From assembly GCA_029204225.1 (NCBI GenBank), contig CM055098.1, positions 48,692,088 through 48,756,087 of the forward strand: a stretch of 64,000 nt of DNA. Direction: 5' to 3'. Position numbers and translations under genes: made by a program. Source of the DNA: Diphasiastrum complanatum. Taxonomy: Eukaryota; Streptophyta; Lycopodiopsida; Lycopodiales; Lycopodiaceae. Below, one piece after another: positions 24,014-33,077 of this stretch. Under the pieces are notes generated by a model. It was not told the DNA's origin. It worked only from the letters and a program-made list of their open reading frames with translations, and ran no database searches. The first letter of the stretch is position 1. Each line of letters opens with the position of its first letter.

Positions 24014-26293
24014 ATGGCAAGTCTTGGGGAGAGTTTGCTGGGTGAATCTAGCAAACTAGATGGCACAAACTACAGAGTGTGGAAGTTCAAGATAGCCAAT
24101 ATCTTGATGGATAAGAATTGCTGGGAGGTCATGACAGGTACAGAACCTGTACCAACATCTGATCCTGAATTGAAGGACTACATGAACAGGAGACATAAAG
24201 CTCATAGGATAATCAATCTTTCTGTCAAGGACAATATTATTCCTCACATTTGCAATGCAAGGGATGCAGCTGATGCTTGGACAATTCTGAAGTCTATGTT
24301 TGGAACAGTGGATTCAGCCAAGCTGGTGTATTTGCAAAACAGGTTACATACTCTCAAGATGGAAGCAGGTGCAACAATTGGTGATCATATTACAAAGGTC
24401 AAGGACCTATTGGATCAGCTTGCTTCAGTTGGAGAGAAAGTAAGTGACAGGAGTATTGTTCCCATAGTCTTGAACAGCTTGTCATTCAACTATCAAGACT
24501 ATGTGATGTCCCTTTCTGCTAGGGAGAAACTCCCAACCTTTGGGGAGTTATGTGGTCTTCTTTTACAGGAGGAGATGAGAAGGAAGAATCTTTCTGAAAG
24601 GGAAGATAATCCAGAGCTTGCATTTGCTTCTAAGAAGAAGCAAAACTTTCAGAAGAAAGGCAAAGGCAAAAAGAAGAACTCAAAGCAAAGCTTGGAGCAG
24701 CAGGTGTCCAAGTTACAGGTTGGAGAGGAGTCAAGCACCAATTCCTCATCCACACCCAAGAGGAAGGGCAACTGCAACTATTGTGGTAAGTATGGGCATT
24801 TTGCTTTTGAATGCAGGAAGAAGCAAAGTGATCAGAAGAAGGGAAAGAACCAGCAGAGTCACTTTGTTGACAAAGTTGCAGAGGAGGAGCAATCTGGTGT
24901 GCTTGAGCTATTCACCGCAGCCCTATCATCTGAATCCACATTTGGTGGATGGTATATTGATTCTGGAGCCTCAAAGCACATGACACCTCATAGAGATTGG
25001 TTCAGCACCTATGAGGGGACAGAAGATAGCCAGCATGTTTGCCTTGGAGATAATTCTACACGTATGGTGAGGGGCAAAGGTACAGTTGCAATACAGCTAT
25101 CATCAGGTGAGGTGAAGGAAATTAAAAGTGTGTTGCATGTACCAGGGTTGGCTAAGAACTTGTTATCTGTTGGTGCCATTACCAAACAGAACATGGTGGT
25201 AGAGTTTAATGATTCTAAATGTTTGGTAAAAGACAAAGAGAAGAACTTCAAAGTGGTAGCCAAGGGAATGCAAGAAGGAGGTCTTTACAAGCTTTTCACA
25301 ACCATTCCTAGCCAAGAGGCCTTGTCTGCAAGAGATACTAATCGGGACAAGCTTTGGCATGAGAGATATGGTCATTTGAGTTACAAAAGTTTGCAAGTTT
25401 TGAACAGGCACAAAATGGTAGTAGATCTTCCTAGCATTAAGTCTTCTTCAGATACATGTGAGGCTTGTGCATTAGGGAAGCAACAGAGGAAAAAGTTTCC
25501 AAAGGAGAAAGCTACCAGGGCCAAGGGCATTCTTGAACTTGTGCATTCAGATTTATGTGGTCCCATGCAGGTCAAATCAGCAGGGGGGGCATACTATCTC
25601 ATGACCTTCGTAGATGATTTCTCTCGGAAGGTATGGGTCTATTTTCTGAAACTGAAATCTGAAGCGTTCAAATACTTCAAACAGTGGAAAGCTATGGTGG
25701 AAAACCACACAGGAAAGAGGTTAAAGACTCTCAGGTCAGATAAGGGTGGTGAGTATATTTCTGATGAGTTCAAAGATCTTTGCAAAGCTTGTGGGATAAA
25801 GAGACAGTTTACTGCTCCACATACACCGCAGCAAAACGGCGTGGCTGAGCGGAAAAACAGGTCTATAGTTGAGTGTGCGAGGAGCATGCTCAAGGCAAAG
25901 GGGTTGCCAAATTCCTTTTGGGCAGAAGCGGTAGCAACTGCTGTTTTTCTATTGAATAGAAGTCCAACCAAAGCAGTTGAAGGAATCACGCCAGAAGAGG
26001 CATATAGTGGCAAGAAGCCCAAAGTGGGCAGCCTTCGAGTATTTGGGTGTACAGCATATGCACATATACCAAAGGACTTGCGGAAGAAACTTGATGCAAA
26101 ATCCGTAAAGTGTGTCTTTCTTGGGTATAGTGAAGGTGAGAAAGCTTATGTGCTATATGATCTCGAAAACAGGAGGAAGATCCTAAGTCGAGATGTCATC
26201 TTTGATGAAGAGCATGCACCCAAGATACAGGAGCAGGAGAAGGAAGGAAGGAAGGAAGGAAGGAAGGAAGGAAGGAAGGAATTCCACGGATGA
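24014..26293 (+). CDS. Copia gag-protease-integrase polyprotein part
   Basis: 759 codons. The gag UBN2 region comes first (DGTNYRVWKFKIANIL, residues ~17-35). The CCHC zinc knuckle CNYCGKYGHFAFEC is near 253-266. Aspartic protease WYIDSGASKHMT is near 314. GAG-pre-integrase LWHERYGHLSYKSL ... CEACALGKQ follows. The integrase core carries its acidic triad in HSDLCGPM, LRSDKGGEY and PQQNGVAERKNR. The end of integrase (LRVFGCTAYAHIP ... RDVIFDEEHAP) is followed by the GGAA repeat, after which the frame closes at 26291. Copia elements usually make one gag-pol protein of about 1,300-1,450 residues, so this frame is cut midway by the repeat. Confidence 0.95.
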   Translation: MASLGESLLGESSKLDGTNYRVWKFKIANILMDKNCWEVMTGTEPVPTSDPELKDYMNRRHKAHRIINLSVKDNIIPHICNARDAADAWTILKSMFGTVDSAKLVYLQNRLHTLKMEAGATIGDHITKVKDLLDQLASVGEKVSDRSIVPIVLNSLSFNYQDYVMSLSAREKLPTFGELCGLLLQEEMRRKNLSEREDNPELAFASKKKQNFQKKGKGKKKNSKQSLEQQVSKLQVGEESSTNSSSTPKRKGNCNYCGKYGHFAFECRKKQSDQKKGKNQQSHFVDKVAEEEQSGVLELFTAALSSESTFGGWYIDSGASKHMTPHRDWFSTYEGTEDSQHVCLGDNSTRMVRGKGTVAIQLSSGEVKEIKSVLHVPGLAKNLLSVGAITKQNMVVEFNDSKCLVKDKEKNFKVVAKGMQEGGLYKLFTTIPSQEALSARDTNRDKLWHERYGHLSYKSLQVLNRHKMVVDLPSIKSSSDTCEACALGKQQRKKFPKEKATRAKGILELVHSDLCGPMQVKSAGGAYYLMTFVDDFSRKVWVYFLKLKSEAFKYFKQWKAMVENHTGKRLKTLRSDKGGEYISDEFKDLCKACGIKRQFTAPHTPQQNGVAERKNRSIVECARSMLKAKGLPNSFWAEAVATAVFLLNRSPTKAVEGITPEEAYSGKKPKVGSLRVFGCTAYAHIPKDLRKKLDAKSVKCVFLGYSEGEKAYVLYDLENRRKILSRDVIFDEEHAPKIQEQEKEGRKEGRKEGRKEFHG

Positions 26294-28172
26294 GGATCCT
26301 AGTCAAGAGTCCCGTAAGCCTCAAGTGCAGGAGCAACAACAGGAAATCGAACCTACTAGTTCGAGACCTCTTTTTGGCCAAGTACCAGAAGCAGAAGTTG
26401 GGGACAAACGGAAGACTAAAACAGTACCATGGGATACGTGGTCACCATCCACATCACCTACTGCTAGGAAAAAGCTACCTAGGTGGTATTGGGAAACAAT
26501 CAAAGAAGGTCAAATGATTGAAGAAGGAGAGAGCAGTGAACAGGGTGTCAGAAGATCTCTTAGGTCTCATGAGAGACAAGAGACTAACTTTGCTCTTATG
26601 TCCACTATTCTGAATGCAGATGAGCCACAATTCTTTCACGAAGCCGTGAGAGAAAAGGTATGGCAACATGCCATGCAGGAGGAGTACGACTCCATTGTCA
26701 AGAATGACACATGGGAGCTCACTACATTGCCAGAAGGGAAGCAACCAATAGGTTGCAAGTGGGTCTATAAGACCAAGTTTCATGCCAATGGAACAGTGGA
26801 CAAGTACAAGGCAAGGTTGGTGGCGAAAGGCTATGCTCAGCAAGAGGGGCTAGACTATGATGAGACATTCGCACCTGTTGCTAAAATGACATCTATCAGG
26901 ACTGTTTTGGCTATAGCCTCATATTTTGATTGGGATGTCCATCAAATGGATGTCAAGAGTGCCTTTCTTAATGGGCACCTACAGGAGGAGGTTTACATGG
27001 AACAACCGCAGGGATTTGAAATAACTGGCAAGGAGAATCTGGTTTGCAGGCTTAGGAAAGCCTTGTATGGGCTCAAACAGGCGCCAAGGGCTTGGTATAG
27101 CCGAATTGATGAGTACTTTGCAAGGCAAGGGTTTGAGAAGAGTAAGTCTGATTGCAATCTTTATGTCTTCAGGGAAGGAGAAGACTTTGTGGTTGTTGTG
27201 CTCTATGTGGATGATCTACTCATCACGGGAAGCAATAAGAAGCTTATTGCTTGTGTTAAGAAGAATCTTTCTAATGAGTTTGAAATGAAAGATTTGGGTT
27301 TGCTACACTATTGCCTAGGAGTTGAAGTTTGGAAAGGAAAGCGTTGTCTTTTTATCTCACAGGCAAAGTATGCACAGAAATTATTGAAGAAGTTTAACAT
27401 GCAAGAAAGCAAACCAATCAGCACACCCATGGATGCAAGCAACAAGCCATCAAAAGATGATGGTCCAGCATTTGCAGATGAGACGCTCTATCGTCAATTA
27501 GTGGGCAGCCTGATTTACCTTACTACCACCAGGCCAGATATTGCTTATGCGGTTGGAATCGCAAGTCAATACATGTGTAAGCCTACCGAAGCACATTGGA
27601 AGGCAGCAAAGCGGATCCTACGATATGTGAGAGGGACAGTGACTTATGGGATTGGATACACGGATGACGGGAACCTTCAGCTGGAAGGCTATTCAGATTC
27701 TGATTGGGCAGGTGATAGAGACGATCGGAGATCGACGACAGGCTATTGCTTCAGCCTAGGTTCAGGGGCTATATCGTGGTGCAGTAAGAAGCAGCCTACT
27801 ATTGCTCTATCGTCTACCGAAGCTGAGTACAGGGCGACTACGAGGTCCGCCTGTGAAGCCATTTGGTTACGCCGTCTACTTGAGGACATGCAGATTGCTC
27901 AAGTAAGACCTACATTGTTACATTGTGATAACCAAAGCTGCATTCAGCTTGCAAGGAATCCAGTCTATCATGCACGGACAAAACATATAGAGGTGGACCA
28001 GCATTTTATACGAGAGAAAGTGCACAGTGGGGAGATCGAGCTAGTTTATTGCGACACCAACGACCAGACAACTGATATTTTTACTAAACCACTTAGTAAA
28101 GATAAGTTTGAAAAGTTTAGAACTTTGTTGGGTGTCAGTTTGAATAAAATTGCCATTAAGGGGGGGTGTTGA
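26193..28172 (+). CDS. Copia reverse transcriptase-RNase H part
   Basis: Element-derived coding really starts after the repeat (about 26283); the first ~30 codons overlap the integrase end in the wrong frame. RT blocks: KWVYKTKFHANGTVDKYKAR, LVAKGYAQQEGLDYDETFAP, FLNGHLQEEVYMEQPQGFE, ALYGLKQAPRAWY and the catalytic YVDDLLITG near 27206. RNase H: SDWAGDRDDRRSTTGYCFSL, ALSSTEAEYRA, DNQSCIQLARNPVYHARTKH, DIFTKPL. This frame differs from the upstream one by one base. The TGA at 28170-28172 lies just inside the 3' LTR. No other stop was seen, consistent with a young copy. Confidence 0.95.
   Translation: MSSLMKSMHPRYRSRRRKEGRKEGRKEGRNSTDEDPSQESRKPQVQEQQQEIEPTSSRPLFGQVPEAEVGDKRKTKTVPWDTWSPSTSPTARKKLPRWYWETIKEGQMIEEGESSEQGVRRSLRSHERQETNFALMSTILNADEPQFFHEAVREKVWQHAMQEEYDSIVKNDTWELTTLPEGKQPIGCKWVYKTKFHANGTVDKYKARLVAKGYAQQEGLDYDETFAPVAKMTSIRTVLAIASYFDWDVHQMDVKSAFLNGHLQEEVYMEQPQGFEITGKENLVCRLRKALYGLKQAPRAWYSRIDEYFARQGFEKSKSDCNLYVFREGEDFVVVVLYVDDLLITGSNKKLIACVKKNLSNEFEMKDLGLLHYCLGVEVWKGKRCLFISQAKYAQKLLKKFNMQESKPISTPMDASNKPSKDDGPAFADETLYRQLVGSLIYLTTTRPDIAYAVGIASQYMCKPTEAHWKAAKRILRYVRGTVTYGIGYTDDGNLQLEGYSDSDWAGDRDDRRSTTGYCFSLGSGAISWCSKKQPTIALSSTEAEYRATTRSACEAIWLRRLLEDMQIAQVRPTLLHCDNQSCIQLARNPVYHARTKHIEVDQHFIREKVHSGEIELVYCDTNDQTTDIFTKPLSKDKFEKFRTLLGVSLNKIAIKGGC
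26240..26282. repeat. (GGAA)n tetranucleotide run at the Copia frame break
   Basis: About ten to eleven GGAA/AAGG units, read as repeated GRKE in one frame. It lies between the integrase and RT regions and coincides with the only frame change in the element. Confidence 0.97.
28158..28166 (+). promoter_or_regulatory. Copia polypurine tract
   Basis: AAGGGGGGG directly before the 3' LTR TGTTG; primes plus-strand DNA synthesis in LTR elements. Confidence 0.9.
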
Positions 28173-28574
28173 AGAGTAATGCCTATTTTACCCCTTTTGG
28201 CTAAGCATTAGTTAAGTTGTACATAACTCATGGGGCATGTTTTTTTTTTTAATTAAATGCATGACCCCCCCCTTTTTTGTTAAGTTATGTAAATTAGTGC
28301 AAGTGGCCCACTTGGCCAAGTAGCTCACTCCCATGGTTGACACCTAGACTTTCCATGCATGTAAAGGAGGTGCTTGCCTCACAAGGGATTTGGAGGACCC
28401 ACGCCCTCCTCTCTCTCACTAGCAATTCATTTCTTCTTGAGACTTTTGAGTTTGTGAGATGCTCATGCAATTCTCCTTGTGTGTGATATTTCCATAGCCA
28501 AGTTTTCTCAAGCTTTCATAGTTGATCTAGCATCTGAGTTAAGATACTCCATAGCTAGGTCTTGTAATTCTTCA
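28167..28574 (+). repeat. Copia 3' LTR
   Basis: 408 bp, matching the 5' LTR base for base as read by eye, including the homopolymer runs. Confidence 0.96.
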
Positions 28575-28799
28575 CGAGGTAGCCGTAGATGGAGCTGCAG
28601 GTATCATCAATGAGTCAGGTGCACGCGCACAACCTGCAATCTCAAAACCACGTAGACGCAATAGGTGTGCCTTTATTCTAGTGGGGCCACCTGTGTAGTC
28701 CTTGCCACAATACTTGCAAGTCCACCTCTTAGTGCATGAGGTGCCATAATTAGAAGCAATTGTCACATGATCCCACAAGGGATCCTTCTCTCTCGGCAT
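28575..28799 (-). pseudogene. hAT copy A transposase N-terminus with BED zinc finger
   Basis: Starts ATG at 28799 and reads MPREKDPLWDHVTIASNYG, then WTCKYCGKDYTGGPTRIKAH and HLLRLRGFEIAGC: a BED-type finger (C-x2-C ... H). It ends abruptly at the Copia LTR (28574). The exon continues beyond the Copia at 23136 downward (EGHHSPIG), so the Copia landed in the coding exon. The same start occurs in copy B (MPRDRDPLWDHVTIAAAYG). Confidence 0.85.
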
Positions 28800-29027
28800 G
28801 GTATCTACTATCTAGATTCTAGTCTCTCTCCCCCTCTTAAATTCTGATTTTTCACTCACACACACCTAAAGGCTAACTCTTCCTCGGACCTCCCCAGTGT
28901 TTCCTCGAAACGTGTTTTGAACGCTGAAACGCGTTCGAAACGGGACGTACGAAACGACCCCGTTACGAAACGCCGTTCCAGTGTTCGAAACGATTGGAAA
29001 AAAAAACCAATTTCTTTTTTTTCCTGA

Positions 29028-29480
29028 AACCGCGCCATAAGCTTTGTAGTATTATGTATTGGCAATGGGCATGAACAGATTCTTGCAACCTAATAACCTA
29101 TCCATGATAGTATCAATAATTGACTGAGGAAAGTCACCATACTCACCATACACAGTGTCTCCTCTTGAAATTGCATTCTAATTTCTCTAGAGCATTCTCA
29201 TGAAATCGGATGTATCTACTTGTTACTAGCCTGTCTATGACATCTGTAAACCCCAAAAACCGCGCCATAAGCTTTGTCGTATGTACTGGCAATGGGCATG
29301 AACAGATTCTCGCAACCTAATAACCTATCCATGACAGTATCAATAATTGATTGAGGAAAGTGACCATAGTCACCATACACAGCTTCTCCTCTTGAAATTG
29401 CATTCTCTAGAGCATTCTCATGAAAATGAATGTATTTACTTGTTACTAGACTTTCTATGACATCTGTAAACCCCAATAAA
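29028..29480. repeat. ~230-bp tandem duplication inside the small hAT element
   Basis: Two copies beginning AACCGCGCCATAAGCTTTG at 29028 and 29258 and ending near ACATCTGTAAACCCCAA. They differ by small indels and several substitutions, so the duplication is older than the Copia insertion nearby. Confidence 0.9.
29216..29476 (-). pseudogene. Unidentified protein-like fragment carried in small hAT element
   Basis: Not recognised. The second copy of the tandem repeat keeps an 86-codon open frame with ordinary protein composition (YIHFHENALENAISRGEAV, FPQSIIDTVMDRLLG, FMPIASTYDKAYG). The first copy is broken by stops. It reads like a piece of a cellular protein exon rather than a transposon protein, so it may be a captured host fragment. 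Chance remains possible at this length. Confidence 0.4.
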
Positions 29481-29695
29481 CCTCAAAAACACCTTTTAAA
29501 AAAAAAAAAACCCTCAAAAAAATTTCCCGTTTCGAACCTGAACCAGACGTTTCATACGCGTTTCAAACGCGTTTCGAAACGACGTACGAAATGCACCCAT
29601 GAAACATTGGACCTCCCTCCACACCCACCCACCCACCCCTAAGTCTGCCTCCCTATCTCTCAAAGACTCAAACACACTCTTCTAACTTAAGAATC

Positions 29696-29699
<4 letters not shown>

Positions 29700-29742
<43 letters not shown>

Positions 29743-29753
29743 TGTGTGTGTGT
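29700..29753. repeat. (CA)n meeting (GT)n, palindromic microsatellite
   Basis: CA run 29700-29738 followed without spacer by GTGTGTGTGTGTG to about 29753; TG-rich DNA continues to about 29950. Lies between the two divergent hAT copies. Confidence 0.93.
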
Positions 29754-30176
29754 GAGTTTTGAGATGTGTGCACACTGCACTGTGAGTTTGTGTGAGGCTT
29801 GAGCACTGAGATTGTGTGTGTGTGCACTGTAGTCTGTGTGTGCACTATGTGTGTGTGTTTGTGTGTGTCAGTGTGTGTGCACTCAGGAGTCAGCACTGTG
29901 TGTGATATTTTGTGTGTGTGTGACATTGTGTGCATTGTGAGTCTGTGTGTGTTAAATCTTGATGGGGTTCAATGTGGGGCCTGGGCAGTGGGCATTGTGA
30001 GATGGGTGTGGGACCTGGGTAGCTACTTAGTTAGAAGTTAGAAGTTTTACGTTAGAACTTAGAAGTTAGGAGTTAGAAGTTAGGAGTTAGTGACTAGTCT
30101 GTGTTAGTAGTTACTAGTTAGTACTAAGTAGTTACGAGAGTCTAGTTAGAACTTAGAGAGATCTGTAGACTGTCAC

Positions 30177-30178
<2 letters not shown>

Positions 30179-30257
<79 letters not shown>
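30179..30257. repeat. (GA)n microsatellite upstream of hAT copy B start
   Basis: About 79 bp of GA ending 8 bp before the ATG of the copy B transposase. Confidence 0.96.
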
Positions 30258-30259
<2 letters not shown>

Positions 30260-30264
30260 CCACC

Positions 30265-31682
30265 ATGCCGAGGGATAGGGATCCCTTGTGGGATCACGTC
30301 ACCATTGCTGCGGCCTATGGCACATCGGGCACGAAGAGATGGACTTGCAGATACTGTCACCAGTCTTACATTGGAGGGCCCACACGCATCAGGGCACATT
30401 TGTTACTTCTGAGGGGGTACGAGATTGCTGCTTGCATGCATGCTCCTGACACGCTACTCACTCCTGTCGCATCAGAGGAGGTTGGCCCTTCGAGGATGGG
30501 GCCAGACTGAGAGGTAAAGATTCAACTCTAAGACTCTTACATTTCAAAGTTCAAACATTGATCAAGTTTTAAGTTTTAAGTTTTAGCTCACATGATACAT
30601 CAAGTTTGAAGTTTCATTTTCATTGATCATCTAATTTCTAAATTGTATTGTAATTTCAAATTTGTCTTTTTTGGCAGATCGAGATGCAGTCACGGGGACA
30701 TAGCCAGAGGCCACCACATTACGCCCCCCAGTTGCCATCCCCTCACCCCTCGCTTCCCATGTCCTAGAGGACAGAGCTGCAGATGAGGCAGGGCCTAGCC
30801 GCCTTCTGGTGCAGGATCTTCGACACCACCTCCAGCCATGACCATACCGGCACCACATCATCCACCTGAGAGAGGCAGAGGTAGACGGGGCCGCACTACA
30901 CAGATGGGGGGTAGGGAGTACTATGTGTCCAGCTTCGCTCCCAGAGCCATGGCAGAGGCAGAGGTTGCCGTTCGACAGTTGTTCTACACCTGCGATCTGC
31001 CATTTCATTTGGCTAGGACCCTGGCATGGAGGAGGGCGATGAGTGCGATTGGTCAGGTGTGGCAGGGGCCATCTTGCGAGCACCTGAGGACGAAGGGGCT
31101 TCTTGATGAGCGGGCTTCTGTTGACCCGAAGCTAGAGCCTCTCGGGAAGGCATGGGCCCAATACGTACTACTTGCTTTTAACTTTATCTACTCTAAACTT
31201 TAAAGACTTTATGATGATTGTTAAATTGCAAGCGTTAATTGTAAATTATTTGCTAATTGCAATTTGCAGGCTGCAGCTAGCTATTTATGTTTATTCATGA
31301 ATATTCAAATGATCATTTATCATTGGAATTTGCCATGAAATTTGAATTACAATTTACAATTTAAGATCTATCCTGATTCCTCTCGGGTCTATCATGAATT
31401 ATTATTCATCTTGTTTTGTCACTTGTAAGTGAGTCGTGACCACGGTCCACTGATTTGTCACTTGTCACCTGTGAACTTTCAACTAGGTATGGTTGCACCA
31501 TCATATCTGATGGTTGGAGCGATACGAGGAGGCGCCACATATTGAATATCCTGGTGTCTTCGTGCATGGGGACGATGTTTCTCAGATCCATCGACACCTC
31601 TGGGGAGGCAGTCACGGGCGAGTACATGTTCTCACATATTCGAGCTGCCATTGAGGAGGTCGGACCACAACACGTTGTACAG
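30265..31682 (+). pseudogene. hAT copy B transposase, 5' exons
   Basis: Exon 30265-~30515: ATG in CCACCATGC context, MPRDRDPLWDHVTIAAAYG then WTCRYCHQSYIGGPTRIRAH, a BED zinc finger; an in-frame TGA at 30508 precedes donor GAG/GTAAAG. Exon from ~30678 after TTTTGGCAG has stops but then GGREYYVSSFAPRAMAE, FYTCDLPFHLARTLAWRRAM, PSCEHLRTKGLLDE, LEPLGKAW. Exon ~31487-31682: YGCTIISDGWSDTRRRHILN and MFLRSIDTSGEAVTGEYMFS, the DUF659 region, ending EEVGPQHVVQ at donor CAG/GTATAT. Stops make this copy unlikely to work as it stands. Confidence 0.83.
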
Positions 31683-31789
31683 GTATATATATTATACTTA
31701 TTACAAATTACAATTTATGGTTTACCTATAATGTTAAAACTTAAATGGTATTAGGTTACAGGTAATTACTAATTTGTAAATGTCAATGT

Positions 31790-32857
31790 TGAATGTTCAT
31801 TGTTCAATGGCGATTTCGGATTGATTAACAATGGATTATGGTTCACTAAAGTCTAAGCAGTCGAATCGAAGAATTGGCGTTCTACAAGAGAATTGTTATC
31901 AGAGTAATACGAATGTACTCCACTCTATCTGATTAAGGTGTCGGCAAGAATTCGGATTGATTTCGATGTATTCGTTCATCAGTGATCAAAGTTAATCTTA
32001 TTCTTGGATTAACAAAAGTTAAACAGTAGTCCTCAACAACTAGTGTTCTCCTCAGAGTTAAATCTCTTGTATAATCTTCGAATATGTTAGAAACATATGT
32101 TCGGAGATATTCAGAATACAGATATCTTATCTCAATTCTTCAGACAGGGACTATCAATTCAGTTGTATACATACTTTTCTATCGATGACTGAGATAGACT
32201 TCTAATGATAAACGTTATTCGGGTATCGAACAAGTATTCGAGTGTCGAACAAATATTCGAATGAACGAATAAGTTAGTTTTAAGACAGTTCGTTAGAACA
32301 CTTTTACGGATACACAGCATAGACTGTAATGTGCTTATGCAACTGTCTGACCAGAGATAGATTTATATAAGAAAGATTGTTAGAGTACTTCAGAAGATCT
32401 CTCACAAGTACATAAACTTTTATCTCTCAGCGAATACATAAACTATATCTCCTGGTGAGTAAGACTGAATCGTGTCTTCTCTTTATCATCTTCAGAGCGA
32501 ACAATCACGTCTTTATAAATTAGAGGCGTGTCGCTTTACTGAATAAGGTTAACCAATATATATCTGACACGTATGTAGATTATACCGCAAAGATGTATCT
32601 AACCCTGAGTTTAGATTACTATAGTTAGAATTGTCGATTCGGATCGAGTCGTTTCATGTAAGTGTCTTTATTTAAGGGTTGTTGTAGATGTCGCTTCATT
32701 GCTGAGGACTTGTCCTTTATATGTGATATTTAGTATGTCGCGAAAAATATAGGCAGGTCCCTTCATTATAAATGTATCCAGCTCTTGTCTTCTTATGTGA
32801 ATATATATTGCTTCATTCGGATGTATATTCGTTGTTTAATAAATACACATCTTCACA
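31790..32857 (-). repeat. Probable 3' LTR of the intronic Ty3 element
   Basis: On the minus strand the sequence TGTGAAGATGTG starts at 32857 directly after a purine tract. The following ~1 kb is non-coding and unlike the hAT sequence around it. The far end is not defined. Confidence 0.5.
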
Positions 32858-32870
32858 TATCCCCCTCCTC
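32858..32870 (-). promoter_or_regulatory. Polypurine tract of the intronic Ty3 element
   Basis: GAGGAGGGGGATA on the minus strand, directly before TGTGAAG; about 210 bp after the last ORF. Confidence 0.6.
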
Positions 32871-33077
32871 AAATGTGAAACGTCCTCGTGAACAAACAGT
32901 ATTCTTTTTGAGATTTGGTCGTTGATTAGAAAAGAATATATTCGGTTCGTTGATCAATTCGTCTTTAAAAGATATTTCTTCAGTAGGAACTTTATTCGAA
33001 TTGATGGTTATTGCCTTCAAGTATTTGAAAACATCAGATACAGCATCACATAGGTAAAGGATTTGGAAAAGAACTCT

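Larger units (their letters stand above)
23137..28574 (+). mobile_element. Full-length young Ty1/Copia retrotransposon
   Basis: 5438 bp with two 408-bp LTRs that read as identical, a 5-bp target duplication CGAGG (23132-23136 and 28575-28579), primer-binding site, polypurine tract and the gag-protease-integrase-RT-RNase H order of Copia. One frame break occurs at a GGAA repeat. Inserted in hAT copy A, which is itself inside the DENND6-like intron. Confidence 0.97.
20158..28886 (-). mobile_element. hAT transposon copy A (split by Copia)
   Basis: Minus-strand hAT element. The transposase N-terminus lies at 28799 and the C-terminal tail at 20708. The left (3') end has clustered TTCGAA/TTCGAAC motifs (20175-20250) like those ending the related copies at 39.5 and 40.8 kb. 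The putative terminus is CAATGTCTG at 20158. A 5.4-kb Copia sits at 23137-28574. The right end is not defined; 28886 is where the small hAT element's target duplication begins. Confidence 0.7.
28895..29609. mobile_element. Non-autonomous hAT element with 8-bp target duplication
   Basis: 715 bp. Begins CAGTGTTTC and ends GAAACATTG (nine-base terminal inverted repeat with one mismatch), flanked by identical 8-bp GACCTCCC (28887-28894, 29610-29617). An 8-bp duplication with C-A...T-G ends is the hAT signature. Subterminal regions are crowded with GAAACG/CGTTTC motifs. It encodes no transposase; the interior is a tandemly duplicated ~230-bp fragment. Confidence 0.88.
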
